A stretch of DNA of 22,446 bases from UBA4416 sp044340865 (GTDB lineage: Bacteria; Bacteroidota; Bacteroidia; B-17B0; Aurantibacillaceae), in assembly GCA_044340865.1 (NCBI GenBank), contig JBIISW010000022.1:1-22446 (forward strand). Direction: 5' to 3'. Position numbers and translations under genes: made by a program. A model generated the notes under the pieces. It saw nothing but the letters and a program-made list of their open reading frames with translations, had not been told where the DNA came from and did no database searches. Below, in pieces: positions 1 to 8,056 of this stretch. Each line of letters starts with the position of its first letter. Position 1 is the stretch's first letter.

Positions 1-324
1 ACTATTTCTCTTGAAGATAAATTAGCCACATGTGTTGAATACATGGTCGTGAAAATAAATCAAACCTTTATAGATTCAGATTTAAAATCTGTTTTAATTA
101 CAGGTGGTGGCGCATATCATACTTTTTTTATCAATCAATTGAGTAAACGGTTTAACGGAACGATTACCATTCCAAGTTCAGAAATAATTGAATTTAAAGA
201 GGCTATCATTTTTGCCTATTTAGGTTATTTACGAATGAATACTAAAGTCAATACATTGCAAAGTGTCACTAAATCCAAGCGAGATAGCGTTGGTGCATGC
301 GTTTATATAGGCGCAATTCGCTAA
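1..324 (+). CDS. anmK: Anhydro-N-acetylmuramic acid kinase, C-terminal part (5' end outside window)
   Basis: The frame is open from base 1 and ends at TAA 322-324, giving the last 107 residues of a protein whose start lies upstream. The segment LITGGGAYHTFFINQL matches the glycine-rich GGGAxN-type motif of AnmK, and the downstream EFKEAIIFAYLGYL matches the family's EAxxFAxLG helix; the near-terminal SVGACVYIG resembles the usual TGA-rich end. AnmK phosphorylates and opens 1,6-anhydroMurNAc released by lytic transglycosylases, feeding MurNAc-6-P back to amino sugar metabolism in the cytoplasm. This is consistent with Mpl (3704) and a lytic transglycosylase (6482) lying nearby. The ATG at 43 is internal, not the start. 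Confidence 0.85.
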   Translation, partial: TISLEDKLATCVEYMVVKINQTFIDSDLKSVLITGGGAYHTFFINQLSKRFNGTITIPSSEIIEFKEAIIFAYLGYLRMNTKVNTLQSVTKSKRDSVGACVYIGAIR

Positions 325-397
325 ATGGTTAAATAATTTTTTCCAATTTAGTTTCTTTATTAACTTTAAAATCTATAAACTTTCAATACTTTTTATT

Positions 398-751
398 ATG
401 AATTTTTTACTTATTTTTTTAGGTGGTGGTTTAGGAAGTATTACACGATTTGGTATTTCACTTTTAGTTGCTAAAACAGCTTTACACTCTGGTGTATCAA
501 CCCTCATTTCAAATGTAGTGGCATGTTTACTATTAGCTGGTGTTATTTTTGTATTTCATCAAAAAAATGCAGTCCCTGATACTTATAAATACTTTATTTT
601 AATTGGAATTTGTGGTGGATTAAGTACTTTTTCAACATTTAGTTACGAAACTTTTGAACTCTTAAAACACGGCATGATTGCTTGGGCTGTTGCAAATATC
701 GTGATTAGTTGTAGCTTATGTTTATCCATATTTTACGCTTTTTCTAAATAA
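398..751 (+). CDS. crcB: Fluoride ion channel CrcB/FluC
   Basis: A 117-residue, four-helix hydrophobic protein of the usual CrcB length. Visible family motifs are GGGLGSITRF near residues 9-18 (family GGxxGAxxRY), TLISN at 35-39 with the pore asparagine N39, and GGLSTFSTFS at 73-82, which carries the fluoride-coordinating phenylalanines and the central sodium-binding turn. FluC works as an antiparallel dual-topology dimer in the inner membrane and exports fluoride. Here there is one gene, so a homodimer is expected. No fluoride riboswitch is recognisable in the 73 bases between anmK and this start. Confidence 0.93.
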   Translation: MNFLLIFLGGGLGSITRFGISLLVAKTALHSGVSTLISNVVACLLLAGVIFVFHQKNAVPDTYKYFILIGICGGLSTFSTFSYETFELLKHGMIAWAVANIVISCSLCLSIFYAFSK

Positions 752-791
752 GCGAAATCATTTTCTATTTTTAGTTTGGGTTTTGAATGCT

Positions 792-799
792 TATATTTG
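792..799 (+). promoter_or_regulatory. Possible -7 box (TATATTTG) upstream of arginase gene
   Basis: TATATTTG fits the Bacteroidota -7 consensus TAnnTTTG exactly, 45 bases before the arginase ATG. No TTG or TTTG lies at the usual 17-23 base distance (the nearest TTTG, 775-778, is 13 bases away), so this is a half-supported promoter. Confidence 0.3.
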
Positions 800-844
800 C
801 TTGATATTAGGCTTATTATTAAGTTTAATGGATGATGTAAAATT

Positions 845-1822
845 ATGAAATCTCAAAAAATAACAAGTATGATTAAGCCAATAAAACTCATCGAAGTTAA
901 AAGCGAAATAGGGGCGGGAACAAGAGGTGCAAGTATGGGCGTTGATGCCATAAAAATTGCAGCCTTAGATTTTGGAAGTAATTTTTTTAAAAAATTTAAA
1001 GGTGTTGAAGTTCAAAACGAAAACCAATTATTATTAGAGCCTGTTGTTAATGATTATGCGAAGCGTATCAAAGGAATTTATACCTTAAATGAACGATTAG
1101 CAAAGGAGATAAAAGAAACATTGTTAAAAGAAGAAGTGCCAATTGTTTTAGCTGGAGATCATAGCTCAGCATTAGGAACTATAAGTGGCATCAAATTAGC
1201 CTATCCTAAAAAACGTGTTGGTGTTATTTGGATTGATGCGCATGCAGATTTACACACACCCTACACAACACCAAGTGGTAATATGCATGGTATGCCATTA
1301 GCTTGCGTGTTGGGTGAAGATAATAAAGAACGTCAGCAAAATAAACCTGATGACGAAACGATAGAGTATTGGGAGAAATTGAAACATATGGGCGGTGTTT
1401 GCCCAAAAATTAATTATAATGATTTGGTTTTTATAGCACTTCGTGATTTTGAACCTCAAGAAGAATTTTTAATCAAAAAAAATAAAGTTCGTGTATTTAA
1501 TTTACAAGAGATACGCAAAAAAGCGGTTGAACGTGTTGCCATCGAATCATTAAACTACCTAGATCATTGTGATATTATTTACGTTAGTTTTGATGTAGAT
1601 AGTATGGATAGCCGAATTTCTAGCGGAACAGGAACGCCTGTGCCAAATGGCATTACCGAAAAAGAAGCGGGTAATTTAATTTATTACATCATGCGTTCTA
1701 AGAAAATTGTTTGTTTTGAGATGGTTGAGATTAATCCAACCTTAGATAAAGAAAATTTAATGGCTGAAAATGCTTTTGAAATTTTACAAAAAGCAACCAA
1801 TCAATTAAATAACGATTTTTAG
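845..1822 (+). CDS. Arginase (ureohydrolase family)
   Basis: A 325-residue ureohydrolase. The dimanganese ligands are all visible: H106 in AGDHS, D131/H133/D135 in DAHAD, and D250/D252/D255 in SFDVDSMD. The stretch TTPSGNMHGMPLA (about 141-153) is the arginase-type substrate loop and argues against agmatinase or formimidoylglutamase. Arginase hydrolyses L-arginine to ornithine and urea in the cytoplasm. One deviation: the family's DVDxxDP reads DVDSMDS here, with proline replaced by serine. No urease or ornithine genes are adjacent, so the gene appears to stand alone. The ATG at 845 is chosen because the next Met, at residue 9, is also possible but would leave the domain start very close to the terminus. 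Confidence 0.9.
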   Translation: MKSQKITSMIKPIKLIEVKSEIGAGTRGASMGVDAIKIAALDFGSNFFKKFKGVEVQNENQLLLEPVVNDYAKRIKGIYTLNERLAKEIKETLLKEEVPIVLAGDHSSALGTISGIKLAYPKKRVGVIWIDAHADLHTPYTTPSGNMHGMPLACVLGEDNKERQQNKPDDETIEYWEKLKHMGGVCPKINYNDLVFIALRDFEPQEEFLIKKNKVRVFNLQEIRKKAVERVAIESLNYLDHCDIIYVSFDVDSMDSRISSGTGTPVPNGITEKEAGNLIYYIMRSKKIVCFEMVEINPTLDKENLMAENAFEILQKATNQLNNDF

Positions 1823-1855
1823 AAAAGAGATTTTTTAATTTAGATTAAATTGGCG

Positions 1856-3502
1856 TTATAATTCAATCACTTTAGTAGCATTTCGTAAGGCTGAATCACG
1901 GTGAGAAATAATGATGCAGGTTTTATCTTTCATGATGTCTTTTAAATTAGTTAGGATTAAATTTTCTGTTTCCACATCCACTGCTGACAAGCAATCATCA
2001 AATATGAGTATTTGAGGTTTAGCAATGATTGCTCTCGCAATGGAAATGCGTTGTTTTTGTCCACCAGATAAGGTAATGCCTCGCTCACCAACGACTGTAT
2101 CAAATCCTTCAGGAAAGGACATAATGTTATCGTATACACCGGCCGCTTTCGCAGCATCTATGATTTCTTGATCTGTAAATGTATGGTTTGATGAAAAGGC
2201 AATATTGTTTTTAATGGTATCTGAAAACAAAAATACGTCTTGTGGCACACAGGCAATACTCTTTCTTAGTTCAAATAGGTCGTAATCTTTTATGGCTTTT
2301 CCTTCGATTAATAATTCTCCAGAGGTAATGTCATACATGCGTGTGAGTAAATTAACCAAGGTTGTTTTACCCGTTCCAATTTGCCCTTTAATTCCAATGA
2401 TATCGCCCTTGTTTATTTTGAGGTTAAACTGATTTATGGCTTTAATTTTCGTATCGTCATAAACAAAACTGACATTTTTAAATTCAATATTGCCTTCAAT
2501 TTTTTTATCAGTTGTTGGCTTATTAATGATGTCTGATTGATAATTTAAAAATTCATTGATTCGGGTTTGAGAAGCAGAAGCTCTTTGAATGAGAGATGTT
2601 ACCCAACCCAAAGAAGCGAATGGCCAGGTGAGTTTGTAGACATAAATAATAAATTCAGTAATATTTCCAACTTCAATGCTTTTATTAATAACAAGTTTAG
2701 AGCCAATCCAAACAGTCAGAATTACACTAATACCTACCATTAAAACTAAAATAGGTTGAAAGAAGGCTTCTACTAAGGTTAATTTTAAACTGTGTTTTTT
2801 ATAACTCTGATTTAAATTTTCTAACTCATGAACATAATATGCTTCACGATTGTAAGCTTTAATAACTCTTATGGCAGAAAAAGTTTCTTGAGTATGTGAG
2901 GTCAATTTTGAAAGTTCTTCTTGCACAGTTGTTGAGCGCTTATTGATTAAATCAGATACTTTATAAATGATGAATGATAAAAATGGTAGTGGTAAAAATA
3001 CAAACAAGGTTAGTTGCCAATTAATATTGAGCATGAACACCAAAACAATGATGATAGTTGCAAATGTGTTTATCAAATACATCACTGCTGGGCCAGTAAA
3101 CATGCGCACTTTACCAACATCTTCGCTGATTCGCGTCATTAAATCGCCTGTCTTGTTTTTTTTATAGAAATTAAAATCTAGTGATTGAAAGTGGGCGTAA
3201 AGCTCGTTTTTTTGATCAAATTCTATGTTACGACTCATAACAATTAATGTTTGTCGCATTAAGAATAAAAAGAAACCACTAATTAATGCAAAAACCAATA
3301 ACATCAACCCATGCTTTACAAATACATTTGAGTTAACAACAGATTGTTTTTCGAAAATTTTATAAATTTCGTTCGTTGCATTTCTTACAATAACGCCTTG
3401 ATAAATCGAGAAAATACTTGATAAGACAACAAAAGTAGCTCCTAAAAGCAATTGCCATTTGTACTTTAAAAAATAGATGTTTATCGCTTTGAGTGATTTC
3501 AA
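1856..3502 (-). CDS. ABC exporter half-transporter (MdlA-like), permease fused to ATPase
   Basis: A 548-residue protein with about six membrane helices (residues 18-310) followed by an ATPase domain: Walker A GQIGTGKT (373-380), Q-loop Q421, signature LSGGQ (478-482), Walker B ILIFDD (498-503), and H-loop H534. The catalytic glutamate position is aspartate (D503, in DDCLSAVD), a feature also known in MdlA-type exporters. The chain stops at KVIEL just after the H-loop, without the usual final 30-40 residues. The start is TTG at 3502-3500: an in-frame TAA lies four codons upstream, and the N-terminus MKSLKAINIYFLKYKW matches the family start. It probably works as a homodimer or with an unlinked partner; the substrate is unknown. 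The gene converges on arginase across a 33-base gap. Confidence 0.88.
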   Translation of the reverse strand: MKSLKAINIYFLKYKWQLLLGATFVVLSSIFSIYQGVIVRNATNEIYKIFEKQSVVNSNVFVKHGLMLLVFALISGFFLFLMRQTLIVMSRNIEFDQKNELYAHFQSLDFNFYKKNKTGDLMTRISEDVGKVRMFTGPAVMYLINTFATIIIVLVFMLNINWQLTLFVFLPLPFLSFIIYKVSDLINKRSTTVQEELSKLTSHTQETFSAIRVIKAYNREAYYVHELENLNQSYKKHSLKLTLVEAFFQPILVLMVGISVILTVWIGSKLVINKSIEVGNITEFIIYVYKLTWPFASLGWVTSLIQRASASQTRINEFLNYQSDIINKPTTDKKIEGNIEFKNVSFVYDDTKIKAINQFNLKINKGDIIGIKGQIGTGKTTLVNLLTRMYDITSGELLIEGKAIKDYDLFELRKSIACVPQDVFLFSDTIKNNIAFSSNHTFTDQEIIDAAKAAGVYDNIMSFPEGFDTVVGERGITLSGGQKQRISIARAIIAKPQILIFDDCLSAVDVETENLILTNLKDIMKDKTCIIISHRDSALRNATKVIEL

Positions 3503-3703
3503 TTGAAGTTGTTATTGGCTGACGAATGTATTAATATTAAATTAGTTTTTATAGTATTTTTTATGATTAATAAATAAGTTAATTGGTGTCAAAATAAATT
3601 ATTCATTTCTATTTATCTTAACAATACACTGTTCAAAATGCACGCGAATACTTGTCTATGTTACTTTAAAATGTATTTACTTAGTCATATATTTTAGACG
3701 CAA

Positions 3704-5068
3704 ATGAAAGTTCATTTAATAGCAATAGGAGGAAGCGCGATGCATAATATGGCATTGGCACTTCATGAAAAAGGATTTAAAGTTACAGGTAGCGATGATG
3801 AAATAAATGAGCCATCAAAAACGCGATTGAATACTGCAGGAATTTTACCATCTGACATTGGTTGGTTTGCCGATAAAATTACATCTGATTTAGATGCCGT
3901 TATTCTTGGTATGCATGCTCGAGAAGATAATCCAGAATTAATACAAGCCAAAGCATTAAATCTTAAAATATATTCTTACCCTGAGTATATTTATGAGGCT
4001 ACTAAAAATAAAATACGTGTTGTAATTGGAGGAAGTCATGGTAAAACGACCATTACAGCCATGATTTTACATGTTTTGAATTTTCATAAAATAGATACTG
4101 ATTTTTTGGTTGGGGCTCAATTAGAGGGATTTAAAACCATGGTGAGGTTAACTAATGAGGCGCCAATAGCAGTTATTGAAGGCGATGAGTATTTAGCTTC
4201 GCCAATTGATCGACGCCCTAAATTTCATTTATACAAACCAACTATTGCCGTATTAAGTGGTATTGCTTGGGATCACATCAATGTGTTTCCAACTTTCGAA
4301 AATTACGTCAATCAGTTTGAGATTTTTATTAATTTGATTGAGCCCAATGGTTCCCTTATTTATTGTAACGAAGACTCTGAACTAAAACAATTAGCTGATA
4401 AAACAGGCACTATAAATCATTTAGATAAACAATCGTATTCTATTCCTAATCATTATATTGAGAATGGAATGACCTATATAAAAACAGATTTAAAAGACAT
4501 TCCATTGCAAATTTTCGGTAATCATAACCTCATGAATATGAATGCGGCCAGGTTAGTGTGTCAAAAATTAGGATTAACAGATGAATTATTTTATGAAGCT
4601 ATACAATCGTTTACTGGCGCGGCAAAGCGATTAGAATTAGTTAGTAAAACGGATACTTTTAATTTTTATAAAGATTTTGCACATTCTCCTTCCAAATTAA
4701 AAGCTACAACTCAAGCGGTTAAACATCAATTCGAAAACAGACGTGTAATTGCTTGTATGGAATTACATACGTTTAGTAGCTTAAATGAAAATTTTTTGGC
4801 AGAGTATAATGGCTCAATGGCTGATGCCGATGAAGCGATTGTATATTTTAATCCACATACCATTGCACACAAAAAATTAAAGGAAATAACAATTGATCAA
4901 GTTTTAAATTATTTTAATTCGCCTAATTTAAAAGTATTTACAGATAGTTTAGAATTAGTGAATTATTTAAAATCAAAGTCCTATCACCAATCCGTTTTGT
5001 TAATGATGAGTTCAGGAAACTTTGATGGGATTGATTTTAAAGAGCTTTCGTTGCAATTGCATTCATAA
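3704..5068 (+). CDS. mpl: UDP-N-acetylmuramate:L-Ala-gamma-D-Glu-meso-DAP ligase (murein peptide ligase)
   Basis: A 454-residue Mur-ligase family enzyme. The N-terminal Rossmann part, MKVHLIAIGGSAM, and TGSDDEINEPSKTRL are typical of Mpl (a MurC relative that starts with IHxxGICGxxM). The ATP loop is GGSHGKTT (109-116), the central domain shows EGDEY (159-163) and WDH (189-191), and a GNHN motif begins the C-terminal part, followed by ELHTFSSLN. Mpl attaches the recycled tripeptide L-Ala-D-Glu-mDAP to UDP-MurNAc in the cytoplasm, bypassing MurC, MurD and MurE. MurC itself is less likely because of the length and the HAREDNPE/YPEYIYE region, which is Mpl-like. It heads a + strand run of envelope genes and sits near anmK, another recycling gene. 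Confidence 0.9.
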   Translation: MKVHLIAIGGSAMHNMALALHEKGFKVTGSDDEINEPSKTRLNTAGILPSDIGWFADKITSDLDAVILGMHAREDNPELIQAKALNLKIYSYPEYIYEATKNKIRVVIGGSHGKTTITAMILHVLNFHKIDTDFLVGAQLEGFKTMVRLTNEAPIAVIEGDEYLASPIDRRPKFHLYKPTIAVLSGIAWDHINVFPTFENYVNQFEIFINLIEPNGSLIYCNEDSELKQLADKTGTINHLDKQSYSIPNHYIENGMTYIKTDLKDIPLQIFGNHNLMNMNAARLVCQKLGLTDELFYEAIQSFTGAAKRLELVSKTDTFNFYKDFAHSPSKLKATTQAVKHQFENRRVIACMELHTFSSLNENFLAEYNGSMADADEAIVYFNPHTIAHKKLKEITIDQVLNYFNSPNLKVFTDSLELVNYLKSKSYHQSVLLMMSSGNFDGIDFKELSLQLHS

Positions 5069-5076
5069 GACTTGCT

Positions 5077-5106
5077 TTTGATATTTAAGGATAAATAGTA
5101 ACTTTG
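5077..5106 (+). promoter_or_regulatory. Bacteroidota-type promoter for the polysaccharide export gene
   Basis: TTTG at 5077-5080 and TAACTTTG at 5099-5106 are separated by 18 bases, a full match to the -33/-7 pattern (TTTG, 17-23 bases, TAnnTTTG). The transcript would start about 5110, roughly 14 bases ahead of the ATG at 5124. This suggests the Wza-like, rmlC and transglycosylase genes are transcribed separately from mpl. Confidence 0.65.
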
Positions 5107-5123
5107 TTAAATAACTTTATTTT

Positions 5124-5879
5124 ATGCGCGTTTATAATTATTTTTTTATAGTTCTGTTTGTGTTATCCTTTACTTCATGTAAAGTATTTCGATCCAATTT
5201 AATGCTTAAAACGCCAACCGATTTTGCCTACGACCAATTGCAAGATTCTGTCACAAGACAAAGTTATAAAATTGAAGTTAATGATTTAGTTCAAGTTAGG
5301 ATTTTCTCAAATGATGGATTTAAGATTATTAATATCGAAAACATTACAGGAAATTATGCCCGTATTGACTTGGATTATTTAGTTGAACAAGATGGTCGTG
5401 TAAAATTACCTTTGGTTGGAAAGGTAGCACTATCAGGCCTAACTATAGCAGAAGCGGAAACGTATTTGCAAAAAGTTTATAATGATTTTTATGTGAGTCC
5501 TTTTGTGAGTGTGAAAGTTGTCAATAAAAGAGTTATTATTTTTCCAGGAAATGGCGGTAAAGCGCAGGTTATTAATTTGCAAAATAATAATACAACAGTT
5601 ATAGAAACTATTGCCTTGGGTGGAGGTATTCAAGAAGACGGAAAAGCTTATAAAGTAAAATTAATTAGAACTGATGGAAAAAATAAACCAAAAGTCTATT
5701 TGATGGATTTGTCAAAAATAGAAGGTATTGCTATGGGAAATACAGTTGTTATGGCTAATGATATTATTTATGTTGAACCACGTTATCGTTTTGCCAAAAC
5801 TTTAATAGGTGAAGTAACACCAATACTTTCTTTATTAACCTCAACCTTTTTACTTTATTCTCTTTTCATTAAGAAATAA
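5124..5879 (+). CDS. Wza-like polysaccharide biosynthesis/export lipoprotein
   Basis: A 251-residue protein with a lipoprotein signal: hydrophobic stretch at 6-17 and lipobox FTSC, making C19 the lipidated residue. The segment YKIEVNDLVQVRIF (about 48-61) begins the Poly_export domain, whose diagnostic DGxxxxPLxGxxxxxGxTxxEA reads DGRVKLPLVGKVALSGLTIAEA here. A second beta-rich SLBB-like domain follows, ending in NDIIYVEPR. A single hydrophobic helix near the end (about 230-247) resembles the outer-membrane helix of Wza. Wza-type proteins form the outer-membrane pore for capsule or exopolysaccharide. No Wzc tyrosine kinase or polymerase is adjacent. It has its own promoter and is followed by rmlC after 40 bases. 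Confidence 0.88.
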   Translation: MRVYNYFFIVLFVLSFTSCKVFRSNLMLKTPTDFAYDQLQDSVTRQSYKIEVNDLVQVRIFSNDGFKIINIENITGNYARIDLDYLVEQDGRVKLPLVGKVALSGLTIAEAETYLQKVYNDFYVSPFVSVKVVNKRVIIFPGNGGKAQVINLQNNNTTVIETIALGGGIQEDGKAYKVKLIRTDGKNKPKVYLMDLSKIEGIAMGNTVVMANDIIYVEPRYRFAKTLIGEVTPILSLLTSTFLLYSLFIKK

Positions 5880-5919
5880 ATTTGGAATTCCTTTTTATGT
5901 AATTTTATTAATATCCTAT

Positions 5920-6462
5920 ATGGAAATACTTGAAACTAAAATAAAAGATTTGTTAATCATTAAACCGAGAGTATTTGAAGATCCTCGTGGTTATTTTTTC
6001 GAAAGTTACAACAAAGATGCTTTTACTAAACATCAAATTCTTGTTGATTTCATTCAAGATAATCAATCCTTATCGCATCGTGGGGTTTTGAGAGGTTTAC
6101 ATTTTCAATCTCCTCCATTTGCTCAGGGAAAATTAGTACGAGTTATTACGGGTGCTGTGCTTGATGTGGCTGTTGATATTCGAAAAAATTCTCCAACGTA
6201 TGGTGAACATGTAACTATTGAATTAACAGAAGAAAACAAAACCATGTTTTATATACCACCAGGATTTGCTCACGGATTTGCAACATTGCGTGATAATACC
6301 ATATTTTCCTATAAATGCACGCAAACTTATCATAAAGAATCTGAAGGTACTGTTTTATGGAATGACCTTGATTTAAAAATTGATTGGCAATTACAAAATC
6401 CATTGTTATCTGAAAAGGATATGAATGGTACTATTTTCAAATCATTTCAAAGCCCTTTTTAA
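5920..6462 (+). CDS. rfbC: dTDP-4-dehydrorhamnose 3,5-epimerase
   Basis: A 180-residue cupin enzyme of the RmlC family. Catalytic and substrate residues are visible: R58 and H61 in VLRGLHFQ, K71, H118 in PPGFAHGFA, and Y131 in FSYKCTQTY. The near-terminal GTVLWNDLDLKIDW is the family's conserved GxxxxDPxxxIxW segment. RmlC epimerises C3 and C5 of dTDP-4-keto-6-deoxyglucose on the way to dTDP-L-rhamnose, in the cytoplasm. Its partners rfbA, rfbB and rfbD are absent from the window. It lies between a Wza-like export protein and a lytic transglycosylase, which fits a role in surface polysaccharide. Confidence 0.95.
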   Translation: MEILETKIKDLLIIKPRVFEDPRGYFFESYNKDAFTKHQILVDFIQDNQSLSHRGVLRGLHFQSPPFAQGKLVRVITGAVLDVAVDIRKNSPTYGEHVTIELTEENKTMFYIPPGFAHGFATLRDNTIFSYKCTQTYHKESEGTVLWNDLDLKIDWQLQNPLLSEKDMNGTIFKSFQSPF

Positions 6463-6481
6463 TTTATTTTTTAAGTTATAA

Positions 6482-7564
6482 ATGAATATTTCTGTTTGGA
6501 TACTCCGCTTGTTTATCGGAAAAACAAGTATTCATATAAAAACATATTTTGTTTTTTCAGTATGGTTTTTTGTCGTTTTTTTTGGACGAATAACTTTATT
6601 TAAAATAGATGAATATCCTTTAGATTATACGAATACAAATTTCAGAGTGCTTGGATTAGATTTTCCAAAAAAATTATCATTTGCCGGAGAAAAAGTTCCA
6701 TTAAATGATTTTGAAATCAAAGAAAGTTTAGAGAAAGAATTTTTTGAAAATAAGTCATGGAAAAAATCATCACTTAATTTATTCATAAAAGCAAAAAAAT
6801 GGTTCCCATTAATTGAAGACATTTTAAAAAAAGAGGGCGTGCCTGATGATTTTAAATATGTAGCTATTATTGAAAGTCATTTGTCTAATGTTATTTCACC
6901 AATGGGCGCCGCAGGTTTTTGGCAAATAATGCCTAATACCGCTCAAGGATATGGTTTGATTATTAATGATGATGTTGATGAACGTTATGATGTAGAAAAA
7001 GCAACCTATGTGGCGTGTAAACATTTTAAAGATGGATATGCTTATTTTAAAAATTGGACATTGTCTGCGGCAGCTTATAATATTGGAATAGGCGGCATAC
7101 AAAGTGCCTTAAAAAAACAACACACAAATAATTATTATGATTTATTACTCAATAAAGAAACAGGTAGTTTTATTTACCGCATTTTAGCATTTAAAACATT
7201 ATTATCAAATCCAAAACACTTTGGTGTGGATCATCGATTGAAATTAAATGCACACTTCCCGTCTTTTAAAATTATAAAAGTGGATTCAACGATTACAAGT
7301 CTTACAGCATTTGCAAAACATTTAGACATAAATTTAACTACACTAAAGGCTTGTAATCCCTGGTTATTGAGCGATAAGCTAAGCAATGAGGATAAACACG
7401 TTTATAATATAAAAATACCTAAAAATAAAAATACGGATATGAGCAGTTATGAAGCTGATCTCTTTCCTAAAAAAATAACGGTTGATACTTTAAGTAAAAT
7501 AATACCCTTAGATTCTTTAAATATGACCACTGATACTTTAAAAAATATAGAGTCTAAAGATTAA
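6482..7564 (+). CDS. Membrane-anchored lytic murein transglycosylase (SLT domain, MltD-like)
   Basis: A 360-residue protein with one N-terminal membrane segment (about 21-40) and an SLT lysozyme-like domain at about 103-240. The catalytic glutamate is E131 in AIIESHLSNV, followed by the family's SPMGAAGFWQIMPNTAQGYG and AAAYNIGIGGI motifs. After the catalytic domain, residues 270-315 look like a LysM-type unit (TSLTAFAKHLDINLTTLKACNP), which would bind glycan. These enzymes cleave the MurNAc-GlcNAc bond in the periplasm and release 1,6-anhydroMurNAc muropeptides, the substrate source for AnmK and Mpl. It starts 19 bases after rfbC, so it is probably in the same transcript. Its stop codon overlaps the stop of the convergent gene in the shared TTAA. 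Confidence 0.88.
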   Translation: MNISVWILRLFIGKTSIHIKTYFVFSVWFFVVFFGRITLFKIDEYPLDYTNTNFRVLGLDFPKKLSFAGEKVPLNDFEIKESLEKEFFENKSWKKSSLNLFIKAKKWFPLIEDILKKEGVPDDFKYVAIIESHLSNVISPMGAAGFWQIMPNTAQGYGLIINDDVDERYDVEKATYVACKHFKDGYAYFKNWTLSAAAYNIGIGGIQSALKKQHTNNYYDLLLNKETGSFIYRILAFKTLLSNPKHFGVDHRLKLNAHFPSFKIIKVDSTITSLTAFAKHLDINLTTLKACNPWLLSDKLSNEDKHVYNIKIPKNKNTDMSSYEADLFPKKITVDTLSKIIPLDSLNMTTDTLKNIESKD

Positions 7565-8040
7565 TTTACAACGTTTTTAAAGCTTGTATAGAAAAATAAA
7601 TATAAAAAATACAAAGTGAAACACCAGAATAGTGCAGAAACACTTAAATATACAATTACTTTTTTTTTGTCTTTATAAAATCGTTCGGCTAAAAATGCCC
7701 CAATAGGTATAGATAAAAATATAGGGGTAAGAATAGCAATACCTATTAATCCAAAACGATGTTTAATTCGTAGTACGCGTCTATTCGATTTTGTAAATAT
7801 TTTCTTTGGATGTTTTGAAGTAAACCATTTTTCTTTTAATTGATCCCACCATTTTAATAAACCAGCACTCAAATAGGTAAAGACAACGGTTCCGAAAATG
7901 GCTCCAGTACAACTACTCATAAGCGCTAATATATAATTTGATTTATAGATAGCAATAACAGAAGGTATTCCAATTTTTGATAATGATATTGTGCAAGCAA
8001 GAGCGGCGGAAATAAATTTCCAAATTTCTATAGTATCCAT
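7561..8040 (-). CDS. Small integral membrane protein, function unknown
   Basis: A 159-residue protein with about four hydrophobic segments (roughly 5-28, 38-62, 98-120, 128-150) and a basic loop (about 66-92) between the halves. The motif HRFGLIGIAILTPIFLSIPIGAFLA recurs in small Bacteroidota membrane proteins and somewhat resembles the annotated small multidrug export group (PF06695), but I cannot confirm that by eye. It begins 16 bases after upp on the same strand, so the two are probably co-transcribed. Its TAA stop at 7561-7563 overlaps the stop of the convergent transglycosylase gene. Confidence 0.7.
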   Translation of the reverse strand: MDTIEIWKFISAALACTISLSKIGIPSVIAIYKSNYILALMSSCTGAIFGTVVFTYLSAGLLKWWDQLKEKWFTSKHPKKIFTKSNRRVLRIKHRFGLIGIAILTPIFLSIPIGAFLAERFYKDKKKVIVYLSVSALFWCFTLYFLYLFFYTSFKNVVN

Positions 8041-8056
8041 GTTGTTTAGTACGTTA

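Noticed and set aside
325..397. Possible fluoride riboswitch ahead of crcB
   Set aside because: The 73-base gap is AT-rich and lacks the conserved GGxGAUGG start and pseudoknot pieces of the crcB motif.
1224..1406. Minus-strand frame inside the arginase gene
   Set aside because: It lies opposite the metal-binding DAHAD region of a clearly real gene and shows no domain of its own.
7561..7564. Overlap of convergent stop codons as a sign of a frameshift or fusion
   Set aside because: TTAA naturally encodes a TAA on both strands, and both proteins end at plausible places.
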